The notes: generated from the letters alone by a model not told the origin. A stretch of 64,000 nt of DNA from Paenibacillus sinopodophylli (GCF_005930355.1 NZ_VDBO01000001.1:1461339-1525338); one strand, 5' to 3'; counted from the first letter of the stretch, positions 9,519-19,441 are shown. Translations and numbers: made by a program.

Positions 9519-10376
9519 ATGGGACCGTTCTCGCCCGATTTGTTGAAAGGCAAGGTCATCCTTATCACAGGCGGTGCTACTGGACTTGGCAGAGCAATGG
9601 GCGAGGTATTCAACGCACTTGGTGCCCGGCTAGCCATTGCAAGCCGCAAAGAATCGATCCTTAAACAAGCCGCTGAAGCGATGGGAACGCCTTCAAATCC
9701 CGTGTTCTACAAGAGCTGCGATGTGCGCGACCCGCTCCAAATTCAAGCATTAGTCGATGATATTGAAAGCCAATTGGGCCCCATTGATGTGCTAGTCAAC
9801 AACGCTGCCGGTAATTTCATCAGCAGAACGGAGCGATTATCTCCGAGAGCGGTTGATTCTGTGCTAAACATCGTATTACATGGAACCTTCTATACAACGC
9901 TTGAGGTAGGCAAACGCTGGATTGAGCAAGGAAAAGGCGGTACGATGCTGAACATCGTCACCACCTACGCCACTACAGGCTCTGGCTATGTCGTTCCTTC
10001 CGCTGCTGCGAAAGCAGGAGTTCTTGCACTTACGAAATCGCTGGCAGTAGAGTGGGCCAAATATGGCATTCGGCAGGTTGCAATTGCACCTGGGCCATTT
10101 CCGACGACAGGGGCTTGGTCACGACTGTCTCCTACCCCTGAGCTTGAAGCAAGCATGATTGAACGTGTACCGCTGAAGCGGGTTGGGAACAAAGAGGAAC
10201 TTGCACATTTAGCCGCATTCCTAATATCCGATTACGCAGCCTATATGAATGGAGAAGTCGTCACGATAGATGGAGGCGAATGGCTGCAAGGAGCCGGCCA
10301 GTTCAACGGACTATCTGAGATGACGGATGAGCAGTGGGATACTCTCGCTGACTTAACGCGCAATGGCAATAAGTGA
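9519..10376 (+). CDS. fadH: Short-chain dehydrogenase, 2,4-dienoyl-CoA reductase type
   Basis: GGAGG precedes the ATG by eight bases. The 285-residue protein has the Rossmann signature TGGATGLG near residue 20, NNAAG near 95 and the active region near 155-165. There the usual Tyr-x3-Lys is replaced by SAAAK, as in 2,4-dienoyl-CoA reductases (human DECR1, Bacillus YkuF/FadH), which use Ser and Lys. This points to NADPH-dependent reduction of 2,4-dienoyl-CoA during oxidation of unsaturated fatty acids. No other beta-oxidation gene is adjacent, so the assignment rests on the active-site pattern and APGPF motif. Confidence 0.82.
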   Translation: MGPFSPDLLKGKVILITGGATGLGRAMGEVFNALGARLAIASRKESILKQAAEAMGTPSNPVFYKSCDVRDPLQIQALVDDIESQLGPIDVLVNNAAGNFISRTERLSPRAVDSVLNIVLHGTFYTTLEVGKRWIEQGKGGTMLNIVTTYATTGSGYVVPSAAAKAGVLALTKSLAVEWAKYGIRQVAIAPGPFPTTGAWSRLSPTPELEASMIERVPLKRVGNKEELAHLAAFLISDYAAYMNGEVVTIDGGEWLQGAGQFNGLSEMTDEQWDTLADLTRNGNK

Positions 10377-10385
10377 TTGAAACAT

Positions 10386-10427
10386 AGAAGAACGGCGCAC
10401 TTCTCGAGAGAAATGAGCCGTCCTTCT
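10386..10427. terminator. Hairpin after fadH-like gene
   Basis: Outer arms AGAAG-ACGGC and GCCGT-CTTCT enclose an inner TTCTC/GAGAA stem. It starts nine bases after the stop codon of the plus-strand reductase and precedes the convergent repeat gene. No clear T-run follows on either strand. Confidence 0.5.
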
Positions 10428-10468
10428 GTGATCATGTTACTGCCTTATTATTTCTTATCATCGGATTG

Positions 10469-10777
10469 TTAAAGCGGACGAGGTCCTGGACCTCTACCGC
10501 CTGAACGGTTACCTCCAGTGCGATTGCCGCCTGTACGGTCTCCTCCAGTGCGATTGCCGCCTGTACGATCTCCTCCAGTGCGATTGCCGCCTGTACGATC
10601 TCCTCCAGTGCGGTTGCCGCCTGTACGATCTCCTCCAGTGCGGTTGCCGCCTGTACGATCTCCTCCAGTGCGATTGCCGCCTGTACGATTACCTCCACTG
10701 CGATTGCCGCCTGTACGGTTACCTCCACTGCGTTTACCATGTGAACTGCTTGCTGCTTGTTTTTTGTCTTTTGCCAT
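10469..10777 (-). CDS. Small Arg/Gly/Asn/Thr repeat protein
   Basis: The start at 10777 is set by AGGAGG ten bases before the ATG; an ATG at 10785 is too close to it. The 102-residue product begins with a lysine-rich segment (MAKDKKQAASSSHGKR) and then consists of about fifteen copies of a five-residue unit, SGGNR/TGGNR/TGGDR, ending in RGPGPRPL. It is strongly basic, glycine-rich and surely disordered, similar in composition to RGG-type RNA-binding tails or small spore or stress peptides, but I recognise no family. The repeats keep all three minus-strand frames and one plus frame largely open, so the frame choice rests on the ribosome-binding site and composition. Confidence 0.6.
   Translation of the reverse strand: MAKDKKQAASSSHGKRSGGNRTGGNRSGGNRTGGNRTGGDRTGGNRTGGDRTGGNRTGGDRTGGNRTGGDRTGGNRTGGDRTGGNRTGGNRSGGRGPGPRPL
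10500..10735. repeat. Coding tandem repeat, 15/30-bp unit
   Basis: About eight near-identical 30-bp units (core cctccagtgcgattgccgcc) repeat head to tail, each made of two related 15-bp halves. They encode the GGNR/GGDR repeats of the small protein. Units differ by single bases (gatctc/ggtctc/gattac), consistent with slippage-driven expansion. Confidence 0.9.
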
Positions 10778-10915
10778 ATGCGCATTACCTCCTCTTAGAA
10801 GCTACTTACAACATATGACGCAACTCTAGCTTTCGTAACAAGGCAAATGATTGTTTTATAGAGTTATAGATTTAATGAGTATCCAGCAACTGAAATGAAT
10901 GATCAACATGGCAAT

Positions 10916-10947
10916 AGAAAATGCTTTCACCCTATGATGAAAGCATT
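10916..10947 (-). terminator. Terminator of YHYH-protein gene
   Basis: Perfect 10-bp arms AATGCTTTCA and TGAAAGCATT (10920-10929, 10938-10947), loop of eight, followed on the minus strand by TTTTC. It lies about 60 bases after the stop codon of the gene at 11006. Confidence 0.7.
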
Positions 10948-11005
10948 CTCGTAAGCGAGGTATTCCGATTGTTCTGGAGCTTAATGCAAAAAAAGAACCT
11001 TATAT

Positions 11006-11722
11006 CTATTTTATCGAAACATATAAATTTTGATTATCGATTGAATCAATTTTCCCATTAGCCCAGCTTAAAGCCGAACGTAATGGAATATAGTAATACC
11101 CATCAGCCTTAACCGCTTTAACATCTGTAGCTTTGCCGTTAAGGAAAATCTTATCATTTGCTTTGAATATCTTGATAGTCGTTTTACTTTTACTAAGATT
11201 AATATCTCCTGCTTTATCAATCGCAAGACTATAACCAAATGCCTGAGAGAAATCCCTCACAGAAATATACGTTGTATTCTTTATACTGATTAGTTTTGCG
11301 TTAAGCGATTGATAATTGTTATTGACGTAGAAGCTTAAATCTAAGTGTGTGAATACCAAACCGTTATCCGCATAGAAATTACAATCCCACACTCTTTCAT
11401 AATAATTGTAGTACGTATCACTTGATTGATAGACATCTTTAACCTTTTTACAATGTGCTTGTGGAGGGTATTCATTACTTATCGATTTCTGTTTCGTAAT
11501 TTTGACAGATGAACTCGATGAGCTCGATGAACTTGATCCTGAGCTGCTAGAGCCCCCGTTATGATAATGATAGCCTGTGCATAATCCCTTTGCTTGTGAC
11601 TTCGCTGAACAATTATGCCCTCCACTGCTATCCGTTCGTCCTGAATGCGCGAGTGCCAACGCAGGCATAACAAAGGATAAAAACAAAATACTGGTTATGA
11701 TGATAGTTAAACTTTTCTTCAA
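11006..11722 (-). CDS. Secreted YHYH-domain protein with stalk domain
   Basis: The 238-residue protein has a signal peptide (about residues 1-25) and then HSGRTDSSGGHNC ... GLCTGYHYHNGG, the YHYH domain near residues 26-57, whose His and Cys residues may bind metal. A stretch of about 15 serines (58-72) links it to a C-terminal region (from about 125) resembling the copper-amine-oxidase N-terminal/stalk domain that is common in Paenibacillus secreted proteins (TYISVRDFSQAFGY, YYIPLRSALSW). It is exported and probably wall-associated. Function is unknown. It is monocistronic with a hairpin terminator. Confidence 0.78.
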   Translation of the reverse strand: MKKSLTIIITSILFLSFVMPALALAHSGRTDSSGGHNCSAKSQAKGLCTGYHYHNGGSSSSGSSSSSSSSSSVKITKQKSISNEYPPQAHCKKVKDVYQSSDTYYNYYERVWDCNFYADNGLVFTHLDLSFYVNNNYQSLNAKLISIKNTTYISVRDFSQAFGYSLAIDKAGDINLSKSKTTIKIFKANDKIFLNGKATDVKAVKADGYYYIPLRSALSWANGKIDSIDNQNLYVSIK

Positions 11723-11916
11723 AAAAATAGCCCCCTAGTATTGGTTTTCCGACTTAATATTAAACAAGTTGGAAAACTTATGCAACCCTTTTGATAAACA
11801 TAACCAGCTACTTTTCACTGCGACCATGCCATTAATAAGACCCGTTTCAATCTATTGAATGATGGTGAATTTCTCCGAAGCTGTATATTTCCCACCTTGA
11901 TTGTAGTACACAGAAA

Positions 11917-14091
11917 CTAACTTGCCTTCTGATCGCCTTTTTTAGAAACCATGCTTTCACCCTCAATATCGACCTTCGGCAGCACGCGGTCCAGCCATTT
12001 TGGCATGTACCACGCCGATTTGCCCAATAGAGCCATTATGGCAGGTACGAACGTCATTCTAACGATAAATGCATCAATGAATACCGCAGCCGTAAGGGCA
12101 AGACCCAAAGATTGAATGACTGGTTCATCCATAAAGATAAAACCGCAAAATACAGAAATCATTATAAGTGCCGCAAGCGTTACGACTAGACCATTATGTT
12201 CCATACCAGAAATAACCGATTTCTTAGCATCACCGCTGTGAACATAGTCTTCTCGCATTCGAGAGACTAAGAAGACTTGATAATCCATGGCTAACCCGAA
12301 TACGATCCCTACGACCAGTATGGGAAGGAAATTCAATAGTGGCCCTACGTTCGTTATACCAAATAAATCGCTTAGATATCCGTCTTGGAAAACAAGCACA
12401 ACAGCACCGAGTGAAGAGAAGATCGTAAACAGAAAACCAAGTATCGCCTTCAGGGGAACCAGTATGGAGCGAAACAAAATAGCAAGGATAATCAAACCTA
12501 ACCCTACAATAGTTGCGATGAAAATGGGCAAAGCCTTATTTAAGCTATCCGTTATATCCATATTCAAAACAGCAACACCTGTAAGCATAATGTCTGCTTG
12601 GTACTTTTCCCCAATATCCGAATTGTGTTTTCTCACTGTTTTAACGAGTTCTAGCGTTTGATCTGCTGATGGTCCGTCACTTGGCATTAAGGTTTGGATC
12701 GAGACTTTTTCCGATTCATTGAAGAATGGCTGTGATACACTTACGACACCGTCCAATTTGCTGATTTCTTCCACAACGACGGAAGCAACTTGCTTTGTTG
12801 TCTCGCTAGCGGAAGAATTGACTACGACTGTAATTGGGCCGTTAATACCTGGCCCAAATCCTTCGGCCATGAGATCATAAGCTCTTCTTTCCGTCGTTTC
12901 AATGGATCTTGTCCCATTATCAGGAAGTCCTGTTTTCATGTGCAGCACAGGGTAACACATAGAGCCGATTAAGATAAGTGTTACCACTATTACGGGCGCT
13001 GGAAATCGCGATACAAAACGTCCCCAAGAGCCAAAAACGTTTGAAGTTCGCTGCTTTGCAGCCGCTTTTCTTCTTTTCGGAATGATACGCTTACCCATTA
13101 AGGAAAGAAGTGCAGGTAAAAGTGTAATAGAAACAGCCATTGCCATAAGGACCGTTACTGCAGCGGCGAGACCCATCTCGGTAAGAAACGGAATGTTAAC
13201 GACAGCTAAGCCTACAAGTGCAATAATGACGGTCAGTCCGGCAAATATAACAGCACTTCCTGCAGTCGCAGTAGCAATAGCTATTGCTTCAGTTGTGTCT
13301 GATCGTTTGCTCGCTTCCTGCCGAACTCTGGAAATAATGAGCAGTGCATAGTCGATCCCAACAGCAAGACCTAACATCGTCGATAATGCAGTTGAGGAAC
13401 TACCGATGGGAATGAAACCTGATCCGAAATTTATGAGCATAATACCTGCAACGACACCAACAACGGCTAACAGTATCGGTATTCCTGCCATAAGCATGGA
13501 CATAAATGTGATGCTGAGGATCATAAAGGCAACCAAAATACCAATTAATTCACCACTAGCACCGCCATGGCCGCCGGCAACTTGGACGGTTCCGCTTAAC
13601 TCCGTCTGAATACCTGCATCTTTAGTGATATGAATATTAGTTAAGACCTGATCTTTTGATTCTTGAGGAACATTTTCTGCAGCAACACCATAAGTCAAGT
13701 TGGCGTAACCGACCCGTTTATCCTGACTTACGGTTCCAAGCGTATAGGGGTCCATGGCTGCAATAATTTTCAGATCTTTTTTGGAGGCATCGATAAACGA
13801 CATGACAGCCTCTTTTATTTTTTCATCTTCAAGCGTTTTTCCTTCGGGTGCTTTGAAAACGACTTGAACAGTTCCACCCTCTGGTTCTTTATTTCCAGAT
13901 GAAAACTCTTTCGACAACAGATCTGTGGCTTTTTGCGATTCCGTCCCCGGTATTGATAGATTAGTTGATTTCTCACCATCAAAAGACACGCCTAACGTGA
14001 TAATTATTCCCAAGATAAGTAGCCAAGATAATAGGGCCTTCCCACGATTATTCGCGCACCATTTCCCAAGTCTATAAAGCTTTTCTGCCAT
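11917..14091 (-). CDS. ydfJ: MMPL/RND family membrane exporter (YdfJ-like)
   Basis: At 724 residues with two sets of one plus five hydrophobic segments separated by a large extracellular loop, this is a MMPL-type RND exporter. Repeat one has GLAVGIDYALLIISRVRQE and repeat two has FGLAMDYQVFLVSRMRE, the conserved Asp-Tyr proton-relay motifs. A predicted N-terminal helix and external domain precede the first bundle. The gene follows a sensor kinase and response regulator on the same strand, exactly as in Bacillus subtilis ydfH-ydfI-ydfJ, where YdfHI activates ydfJ. GAGGAG lies ten bases before the ATG. The cargo is unknown; lipids or hydrophobic toxicants are usual for the family. Confidence 0.88.
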   Translation of the reverse strand: MAEKLYRLGKWCANNRGKALLSWLLILGIIITLGVSFDGEKSTNLSIPGTESQKATDLLSKEFSSGNKEPEGGTVQVVFKAPEGKTLEDEKIKEAVMSFIDASKKDLKIIAAMDPYTLGTVSQDKRVGYANLTYGVAAENVPQESKDQVLTNIHITKDAGIQTELSGTVQVAGGHGGASGELIGILVAFMILSITFMSMLMAGIPILLAVVGVVAGIMLINFGSGFIPIGSSSTALSTMLGLAVGIDYALLIISRVRQEASKRSDTTEAIAIATATAGSAVIFAGLTVIIALVGLAVVNIPFLTEMGLAAAVTVLMAMAVSITLLPALLSLMGKRIIPKRRKAAAKQRTSNVFGSWGRFVSRFPAPVIVVTLILIGSMCYPVLHMKTGLPDNGTRSIETTERRAYDLMAEGFGPGINGPITVVVNSSASETTKQVASVVVEEISKLDGVVSVSQPFFNESEKVSIQTLMPSDGPSADQTLELVKTVRKHNSDIGEKYQADIMLTGVAVLNMDITDSLNKALPIFIATIVGLGLIILAILFRSILVPLKAILGFLFTIFSSLGAVVLVFQDGYLSDLFGITNVGPLLNFLPILVVGIVFGLAMDYQVFLVSRMREDYVHSGDAKKSVISGMEHNGLVVTLAALIMISVFCGFIFMDEPVIQSLGLALTAAVFIDAFIVRMTFVPAIMALLGKSAWYMPKWLDRVLPKVDIEGESMVSKKGDQKAS

Positions 14092-14205
14092 CTAACACTC
14101 ACTCCTCTTTCATTCATACATCCATCATAAGCGGAGGAGAAAAATAAAAAATCGTACAAAAGGGCAACCCCAAATGTACGATCGGGCAAATCCATGAAAT
14201 TTTAA

Positions 14206-14853
14206 CTATAAATGCAAGACTCCACGCTCCACCGCCACGGCGACCGCCTGCGGTCTCGAATCAACTCCTAATTTATTGTAAATATTAGTTAAATGTGCTT
14301 TTACTGTCCGTTCTGATATTCCCATATCAAAACCAATCTCTTTACTTCGAGAGCCGCGGGCAATCGCTTGAAGCACGATCAATTCTTTGTCTGTAAGAGA
14401 TGTCTTCACCGAGGATGACTCTTTCGCCTTTACTGATATGTTGTTACCGAATACTTTCTCTGTGATTTCCGGAAGAAGCAGCGTCTCCCCCCTCATCGCT
14501 GCATCAATTGAGCGGAATATCATCTCTCTTCCCGTATCCTTGAGCAAATACCCTTTGGCACCTAACGCTAGTCCTCGGACCATCATTTCATCCTCGTTAT
14601 AGGTAGTCAAAATAATGACCGGAATGTCGTGTCCATTAGCTTTGAGCGCTGTCATGGTATCTAAGCCGCCCATCTTAGGCATGTTCAAATCCAATAGGAT
14701 GATGTCTGGCTTATATGCCGCCACTAATCGTATTGCTTCCACACCGTTGGCTGCTTCTGCGATTACCTCGTACCTTTGATTGGTTTCCAGAATAAGCTTA
14801 AGTCCTTCACGAACGACTAGATGGTCATCCACTATAAGAATCTTGATGGTCAT
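14206..14853 (-). CDS. ydfI: NarL-family response regulator (YdfI-like)
   Basis: The 215-residue protein has a receiver domain (acidic pair at residues 9-10, phosphoacceptor D55 in LLDLNMPK, Thr in ILTTYNE, Lys in LLKD) and a C-terminal LuxR/NarL helix-turn-helix (LTDKELIVLQAIARG through TVKAHLTNIYNKL, about 150-205). Its start overlaps the kinase stop by four bases (ATGA arrangement), which indicates translational coupling. It is expected to activate the downstream MMPL exporter gene, as YdfI does in Bacillus subtilis. Confidence 0.9.
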   Translation of the reverse strand: MTIKILIVDDHLVVREGLKLILETNQRYEVIAEAANGVEAIRLVAAYKPDIILLDLNMPKMGGLDTMTALKANGHDIPVIILTTYNEDEMMVRGLALGAKGYLLKDTGREMIFRSIDAAMRGETLLLPEITEKVFGNNISVKAKESSSVKTSLTDKELIVLQAIARGSRSKEIGFDMGISERTVKAHLTNIYNKLGVDSRPQAVAVAVERGVLHL

Positions 14854-16079
14854 AAGATGGTGTCCTCCTGATGTAATGGAATGCGAACAGAAACTTTAGT
14901 TCCTTGCTGTCCGCTTTCGATTTTGATAACCCCTCCAATAATTCTGGCACGTTCATATAGTCCAATTAAACCATAGCTACCAGATTGTTTCTCGATCAGC
15001 TTGGTATCGAACCCAATTCCGTTATCGGTAATTTTTAACTCGATTACGTTTTCTCGTGCTGCAACCACGACAGCTACGTTCGTAGCGTTGGCATATTTAG
15101 CTGTATTTGCCAAGCATTCTCGGATGATGTATAAGCTATGTTCGAAGATCAACTTGGACACCGGATGGGGTATCGAGAACTGTGTGGAAATATGAACCCC
15201 AGTCGCATGTGAGAAATGTTCAACCTCATCCTGCACCGCTTTAGAAATTTCTATGACCTCTGCGGAATACGAACGCAAGTCGTCAATAGCGCTTCTCGCC
15301 TCAGAGAGCGTTCGCTTTGCTTGGGCTTTCGACAGTTGAACAATCTCGTGGGCACGATGCCTATTATCATTCTCTAAATGTGCATCCACGGCATCAAGCT
15401 GCATGATGAGACCTGCAAGTCCTTGTGCCAAGGTATCATGTAAATCACGGGCCATCCTTTGACGTTCGTTGGCAATGGTTAACTCCTCTACTTTCCTGTG
15501 CGCTCGTTCCAATTCACGTAAAAATGACTGGGTTCGCAATTTAACACGAACTTGTTTATAGAACAAATTAGCATAGCCGACTACGAAAACCATCAGAAAG
15601 AAGAGCGCTGGCAATGTTGATGGCAGATTCTCCTCGGTCGTCCCGAGCCAAACCAATGAAATAGAAAACAAAACACAATAAAGGATACAGACCAAAAGCA
15701 CCTTGAGCCTTTGGGAGTATACACCAATACTTTGCCCGGCCAATGCCGTCAATAAACTTACAAAGATGATAGAATAAGCCTTAGGCATGATTAAAGCACA
15801 ACCCCAAACAATCAATCCTTGCGCCACAAAATAAATCCAAGGCCTTTTATCGACAACAGATCCGGCATACCAATGCAGCAAAATGTGGATCAGAATGAGA
15901 CCTGTAAAAATAATAAAGTCGATCAACGAGGGAAACAGGGGGAACTGGGAGTACAATACAGAAAAATAAATCAAAATGACCCAGATTAAAACGGGGAGAC
16001 GAGAGTCACGCAGAACATTTTGGGTGTCAGATCGGAAGCTTTCATACGGTTTGTTTTTTGAATATTTATATTCACTCAT
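14850..16079 (-). CDS. ydfH: Membrane sensor histidine kinase, HisKA_3 type (YdfH-like)
   Basis: The 409-residue protein starts with about six hydrophobic segments (residues 28-175) and little extracytoplasmic loop, the layout of intramembrane-sensing kinases. The H-box RDLHDTLAQGLAG places the phosphorylated His at 214, in the DLHD pattern of HisKA_3 kinases. The ATPase domain follows with ECLANTAKYA (N-box) and DNGIGFD and GSYGLIGLYERA (G-boxes). It is the partner of the NarL-type regulator it overlaps. The signal is unknown but is probably membrane-perturbing, given the linked exporter. Confidence 0.9.
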   Translation of the reverse strand: MSEYKYSKNKPYESFRSDTQNVLRDSRLPVLIWVILIYFSVLYSQFPLFPSLIDFIIFTGLILIHILLHWYAGSVVDKRPWIYFVAQGLIVWGCALIMPKAYSIIFVSLLTALAGQSIGVYSQRLKVLLVCILYCVLFSISLVWLGTTEENLPSTLPALFFLMVFVVGYANLFYKQVRVKLRTQSFLRELERAHRKVEELTIANERQRMARDLHDTLAQGLAGLIMQLDAVDAHLENDNRHRAHEIVQLSKAQAKRTLSEARSAIDDLRSYSAEVIEISKAVQDEVEHFSHATGVHISTQFSIPHPVSKLIFEHSLYIIRECLANTAKYANATNVAVVVAARENVIELKITDNGIGFDTKLIEKQSGSYGLIGLYERARIIGGVIKIESGQQGTKVSVRIPLHQEDTIL

Positions 16080-16190
16080 GCAAGGGTCACCTCTATCGTG
16101 TACCTATTATAAAACAAGGCATTCATATTTTAACTCTTATTCGCCGCCTCAGCAAATGGAGCACATCATAATACCTAGGATTGATATAAA

Positions 16191-16238
16191 AAGAGGGTGC
16201 CCCTCAGTCATCTATGATGACTTTTGGGACACCCTCTT
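16191..16238 (-). terminator. Long hairpin after the cupin gene
   Basis: Arms of about 22 bases (AAGAGGGTG ... TCATC and GATGA ... CACCCTCTT) pair with a few mismatches and a three-base loop. On the minus strand a T-run (TTTTT) follows. It ends the NAD(P)-binding/aldo-keto reductase/cupin operon. Confidence 0.75.
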
Positions 16239-16255
16239 CATCTCATTATCTATTA

Positions 16256-16663
16256 TTATAATTCGTTATAATTCTTTTCTGTTACTGGTTCCAACCATTC
16301 TGGTCGACCAGCAGTGATTGCAATATGTTCAAACCAGCTATCTTTTGCAGCACCATGCCAGTGTTTTACTCCATCGTGAGTGACAATAACATCACCAGCT
16401 TTTAAGAATTGAGCAGGTTTTCCTTCTTCTTGATACCAACCTTCGCCACCCGTTACTAATAAAAGTTGAAATCCATCATGATGAATATGCCAATTATTTC
16501 TGCATCCAGGCTCAAAGGTCACATTCGCAACACCAACGTTTACTTTAGGATCGGTAATTAATGATTTTAGATAACTTTGCCCCACAAAATAATGTGCATA
16601 CGCTTCATTTTTATCGCCTATTGGAAAAATAACGCCATTTTTCACTTCTTCATGTTTTGCCAT
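16256..16663 (-). CDS. Cupin-domain protein
   Basis: An ATG at 16669 exists, but that at 16663 lies seven bases after GGAGG and is preferred (135 residues). It is a single cupin barrel: GCRNNWHIHHDGFQLLLVTGGEGWYQEEG is the first metal-binding block (two His and a Gln), and DGVKHWHGAAKD the second (His pair). Such small cupins, often next to aldo/keto reductases and quinone-type oxidoreductases, bind Mn or Fe and may act as isomerases or decarboxylase-like enzymes. The exact reaction is unknown. It is the last gene of a three-gene operon facing away from a TetR regulator. Confidence 0.85.
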   Translation of the reverse strand: MAKHEEVKNGVIFPIGDKNEAYAHYFVGQSYLKSLITDPKVNVGVANVTFEPGCRNNWHIHHDGFQLLLVTGGEGWYQEEGKPAQFLKAGDVIVTHDGVKHWHGAAKDSWFEHIAITAGRPEWLEPVTEKNYNEL

Positions 16664-16685
16664 TTTCATTCCTCCAAATATTCGA

Positions 16686-17690
<1,005 letters not shown>

Positions 17691-18278
17691 TTATTCAGGT
17701 CTGTTTACCCCTATACTGCGACGAACTTCCAATCCTGGAGTAACTGCTAATTTAACCACTAGATCCGCAACACTTTTACGTGATACTTCGTTCCCTTTGA
17801 AAGCTTCGCCTTTCTGTGTTATTTCATAGTTAATTTCGTTTGAATTCGTAAACCAAGCAGGTCTAATGATCGTATAGTCGAGGTCCGAGGATTCGACAAC
17901 ATGAGCTGACTTACGATAGGGATTTAAGACGACACCATACTTTTCACCAGGAACTTCATCGTAAATACCCATGGAGCTGATAAAAATAAGACGTTTAACG
18001 CCTGTGGCATTCATGGCTTGCACCACATTTATAGCCATTTGCTCAAGGCTTCCAGCTAAGTTCGCGTATACAACATCTTGCTCACTCATGGCACTTTTTA
18101 ATTTATCACTGTCCAAGACATCGCCTTCGATGATATGCACACAATTTGTATCAATATTTCTTAGCTTGCCTGCGTTTCGCACAAAAAGCGTTAGTTGAAC
18201 ATCCATATTTCGTAAAAATAAATCGATAGCAACACGAGCAATCGATCCATTTGCTCCTAAAATTAAAATTTTCCGCAT
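17691..18278 (-). CDS. NAD(P)-binding atypical SDR (NmrA/YwnB-like)
   Basis: The ATG at 18278 is preferred to that at 18296 because AGGGAG lies eight bases ahead and it places the dinucleotide-binding motif ILGANGSIARVAIDLF at the extreme N-terminus. The 195-residue protein has the atypical short-chain dehydrogenase fold, with SSMGIYDEVPGEKYG and DYTIIRPAWFTN near the usual active region. The canonical Tyr-x3-Lys is not obvious, as in NmrA-like redox sensors. It is the first gene of the operon with the aldo/keto reductase and cupin. A role in quinone or aldehyde stress is inferred from those partners. Confidence 0.85.
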   Translation of the reverse strand: MRKILILGANGSIARVAIDLFLRNMDVQLTLFVRNAGKLRNIDTNCVHIIEGDVLDSDKLKSAMSEQDVVYANLAGSLEQMAINVVQAMNATGVKRLIFISSMGIYDEVPGEKYGVVLNPYRKSAHVVESSDLDYTIIRPAWFTNSNEINYEITQKGEAFKGNEVSRKSVADLVVKLAVTPGLEVRRSIGVNRPE

Positions 18279-18341
18279 GCGATAGGCTCCCTTCATTTGC
18301 TAGTTTTGAAAAATATTATTCTTACCCTTAACAAACGGTGC

Positions 18342-18552
18342 CTATGATTGAATTTGAACCTTGTTTTCTTGCATATATTTCGCATTTTCTACCTGCTGGT
18401 TAGAAGAATCTGTTTCAACAACCTTTTGATCAGCATCGACTGATTGAGAATTAATGAATATCCCTATTTCATCCCCTTTGGAGCGGAAGTCTTTTAGTCC
18501 AGCCCATTCGCGATACATCCATTCCGGTTTTGCCAAGTTTCACATATTCCAT
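18342..18552 (-). pseudogene. Aldo/keto reductase relic
   Basis: On the minus strand from an ATG at 18552 the bases encode MEYVKLGKTGMDVSRMGW, the standard N-terminus of an aldo/keto reductase, before the frame breaks after about 27 codons. A 64-codon frame over the same bases (start 18536) has no recognisable domain. The piece lies in the regulatory region between the oxidoreductase operon and its presumed TetR regulator, so it looks like a leftover of an earlier operon member after an internal deletion. Confidence 0.55.
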
Positions 18553-18709
18553 TTCGATGACCCTCACAATCTGTAGACGGGAATACTTTTATACTCACCA
18601 TCGAACTATGATCAACGCATTTGAAATTACCCATTGATGTATTAAGTAACATCTGTTTATTATTATATATAAGCTGTAAGATGACTCAATGGTTAAATGA
18701 ACGATATTC

Positions 18710-18723
18710 GTGTATTAATACAC
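18710..18723. promoter_or_regulatory. Candidate TetR operator
   Basis: GTGTATTAATACAC is a perfect 14-bp palindrome, located 48 bases before the TetR-family start codon and between it and the divergent oxidoreductase operon. TetR regulators typically bind such palindromes next to their own gene. Binding is inferred. Confidence 0.5.
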
Positions 18724-18770
18724 AAATCGATTCAATATGGGAATTTACTAAGAAGTAGGTGGAATCAAAA

Positions 18771-19316
18771 GTGACAAAAGTGGATAGAAGAATAGCCAAG
18801 TCTCAGATAGCAATAAAAAATGCGCTTTTAGAACTGATGTCCGAAAAAGATTTTAATCAGATTACCATTCAAAATATTTCCGACAAGGCAAATGTCAGCC
18901 GTAAAACCATTTACCTGCATTACATGGATAAATTCGATTTATTAGATAAGCTTATTGAAGAACATATCCATGAACTACGGGTACTGTGCAAGTCATCATC
19001 GGAAATGGATTTTATCGACGGGAATACCTATTGGTTTGAATACCTTGAAACGCACTATTTATTTTTTTCAACAATGTTAGCAAGCAGTGGTGCTGCTTCA
19101 TTCAGAAGACAGTTCATAGAGTTTGTCATTGAAGAATTAAAAATTGAAGTCACTACTTCTGAAGGGAAAAATTTTGGATTAGATGAAGAGATTATTCTTC
19201 GCTTTATTGGAGGCTCTTACGTAGAGGTACTCGAGTGGTGGTTAAAAAATGAAATGCCTTGTCCACCACGTAAATTGGCTGAGCAAGTGGGAATATTAAT
19301 AGAGAGAATATTATAA
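18771..19316 (+). CDS. TetR/AcrR family transcriptional regulator
   Basis: The GTG at 18771 lies eight bases after AGGTGG and is preferred to a GTG at 18759. The N-terminal helix-turn-helix is clear: residues 8-55 include AIKNALLELMSEKDFNQITIQNIS and ANVSRKTIYLHYMDKFDLLD. The C-terminal part is a ligand-binding helical domain of the short type seen in the DhaS/YxaF-like group. It is transcribed away from the aldo/keto reductase operon, across a region holding a 14-bp palindrome and an AKR relic, and probably represses that operon in response to a small electrophile. A perfect hairpin terminates it. Confidence 0.88.
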   Translation: MTKVDRRIAKSQIAIKNALLELMSEKDFNQITIQNISDKANVSRKTIYLHYMDKFDLLDKLIEEHIHELRVLCKSSSEMDFIDGNTYWFEYLETHYLFFSTMLASSGAASFRRQFIEFVIEELKIEVTTSEGKNFGLDEEIILRFIGGSYVEVLEWWLKNEMPCPPRKLAEQVGILIERIL

Positions 19317-19346
19317 TTTGTAGTTGATGTACATGTTTACAATTAC

Positions 19347-19385
19347 AAAGAAGCTCTTATCTTTGATTGAGACAAGAGCTTCTTT
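19347..19385. terminator. Bidirectional terminator
   Basis: Perfect 12-bp arms AAAGAAGCTCTT (19347-19358) and AAGAGCTTCTTT (19374-19385). The A- and T-rich outer ends allow termination from both sides, between the TetR gene and the convergent nrdJ. Confidence 0.8.
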
Positions 19386-19441
19386 GTTTGCATGGTCATC
19401 ACATGAATGGCTGAGCAAGCATCCCTCTTCCTGTCTTCACC

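Noticed and set aside
10500-10735. Regular 30-bp repeats resembling a CRISPR array
   Set aside because: The units are contiguous without unique spacers, are multiples of three and encode a repeat protein with a good start site.
10432-10829. Alternative frames over the Gly-Arg repeat
   Set aside because: They are open only because the repeat length is a multiple of three; their starts have poor spacing to the ribosome-binding site.
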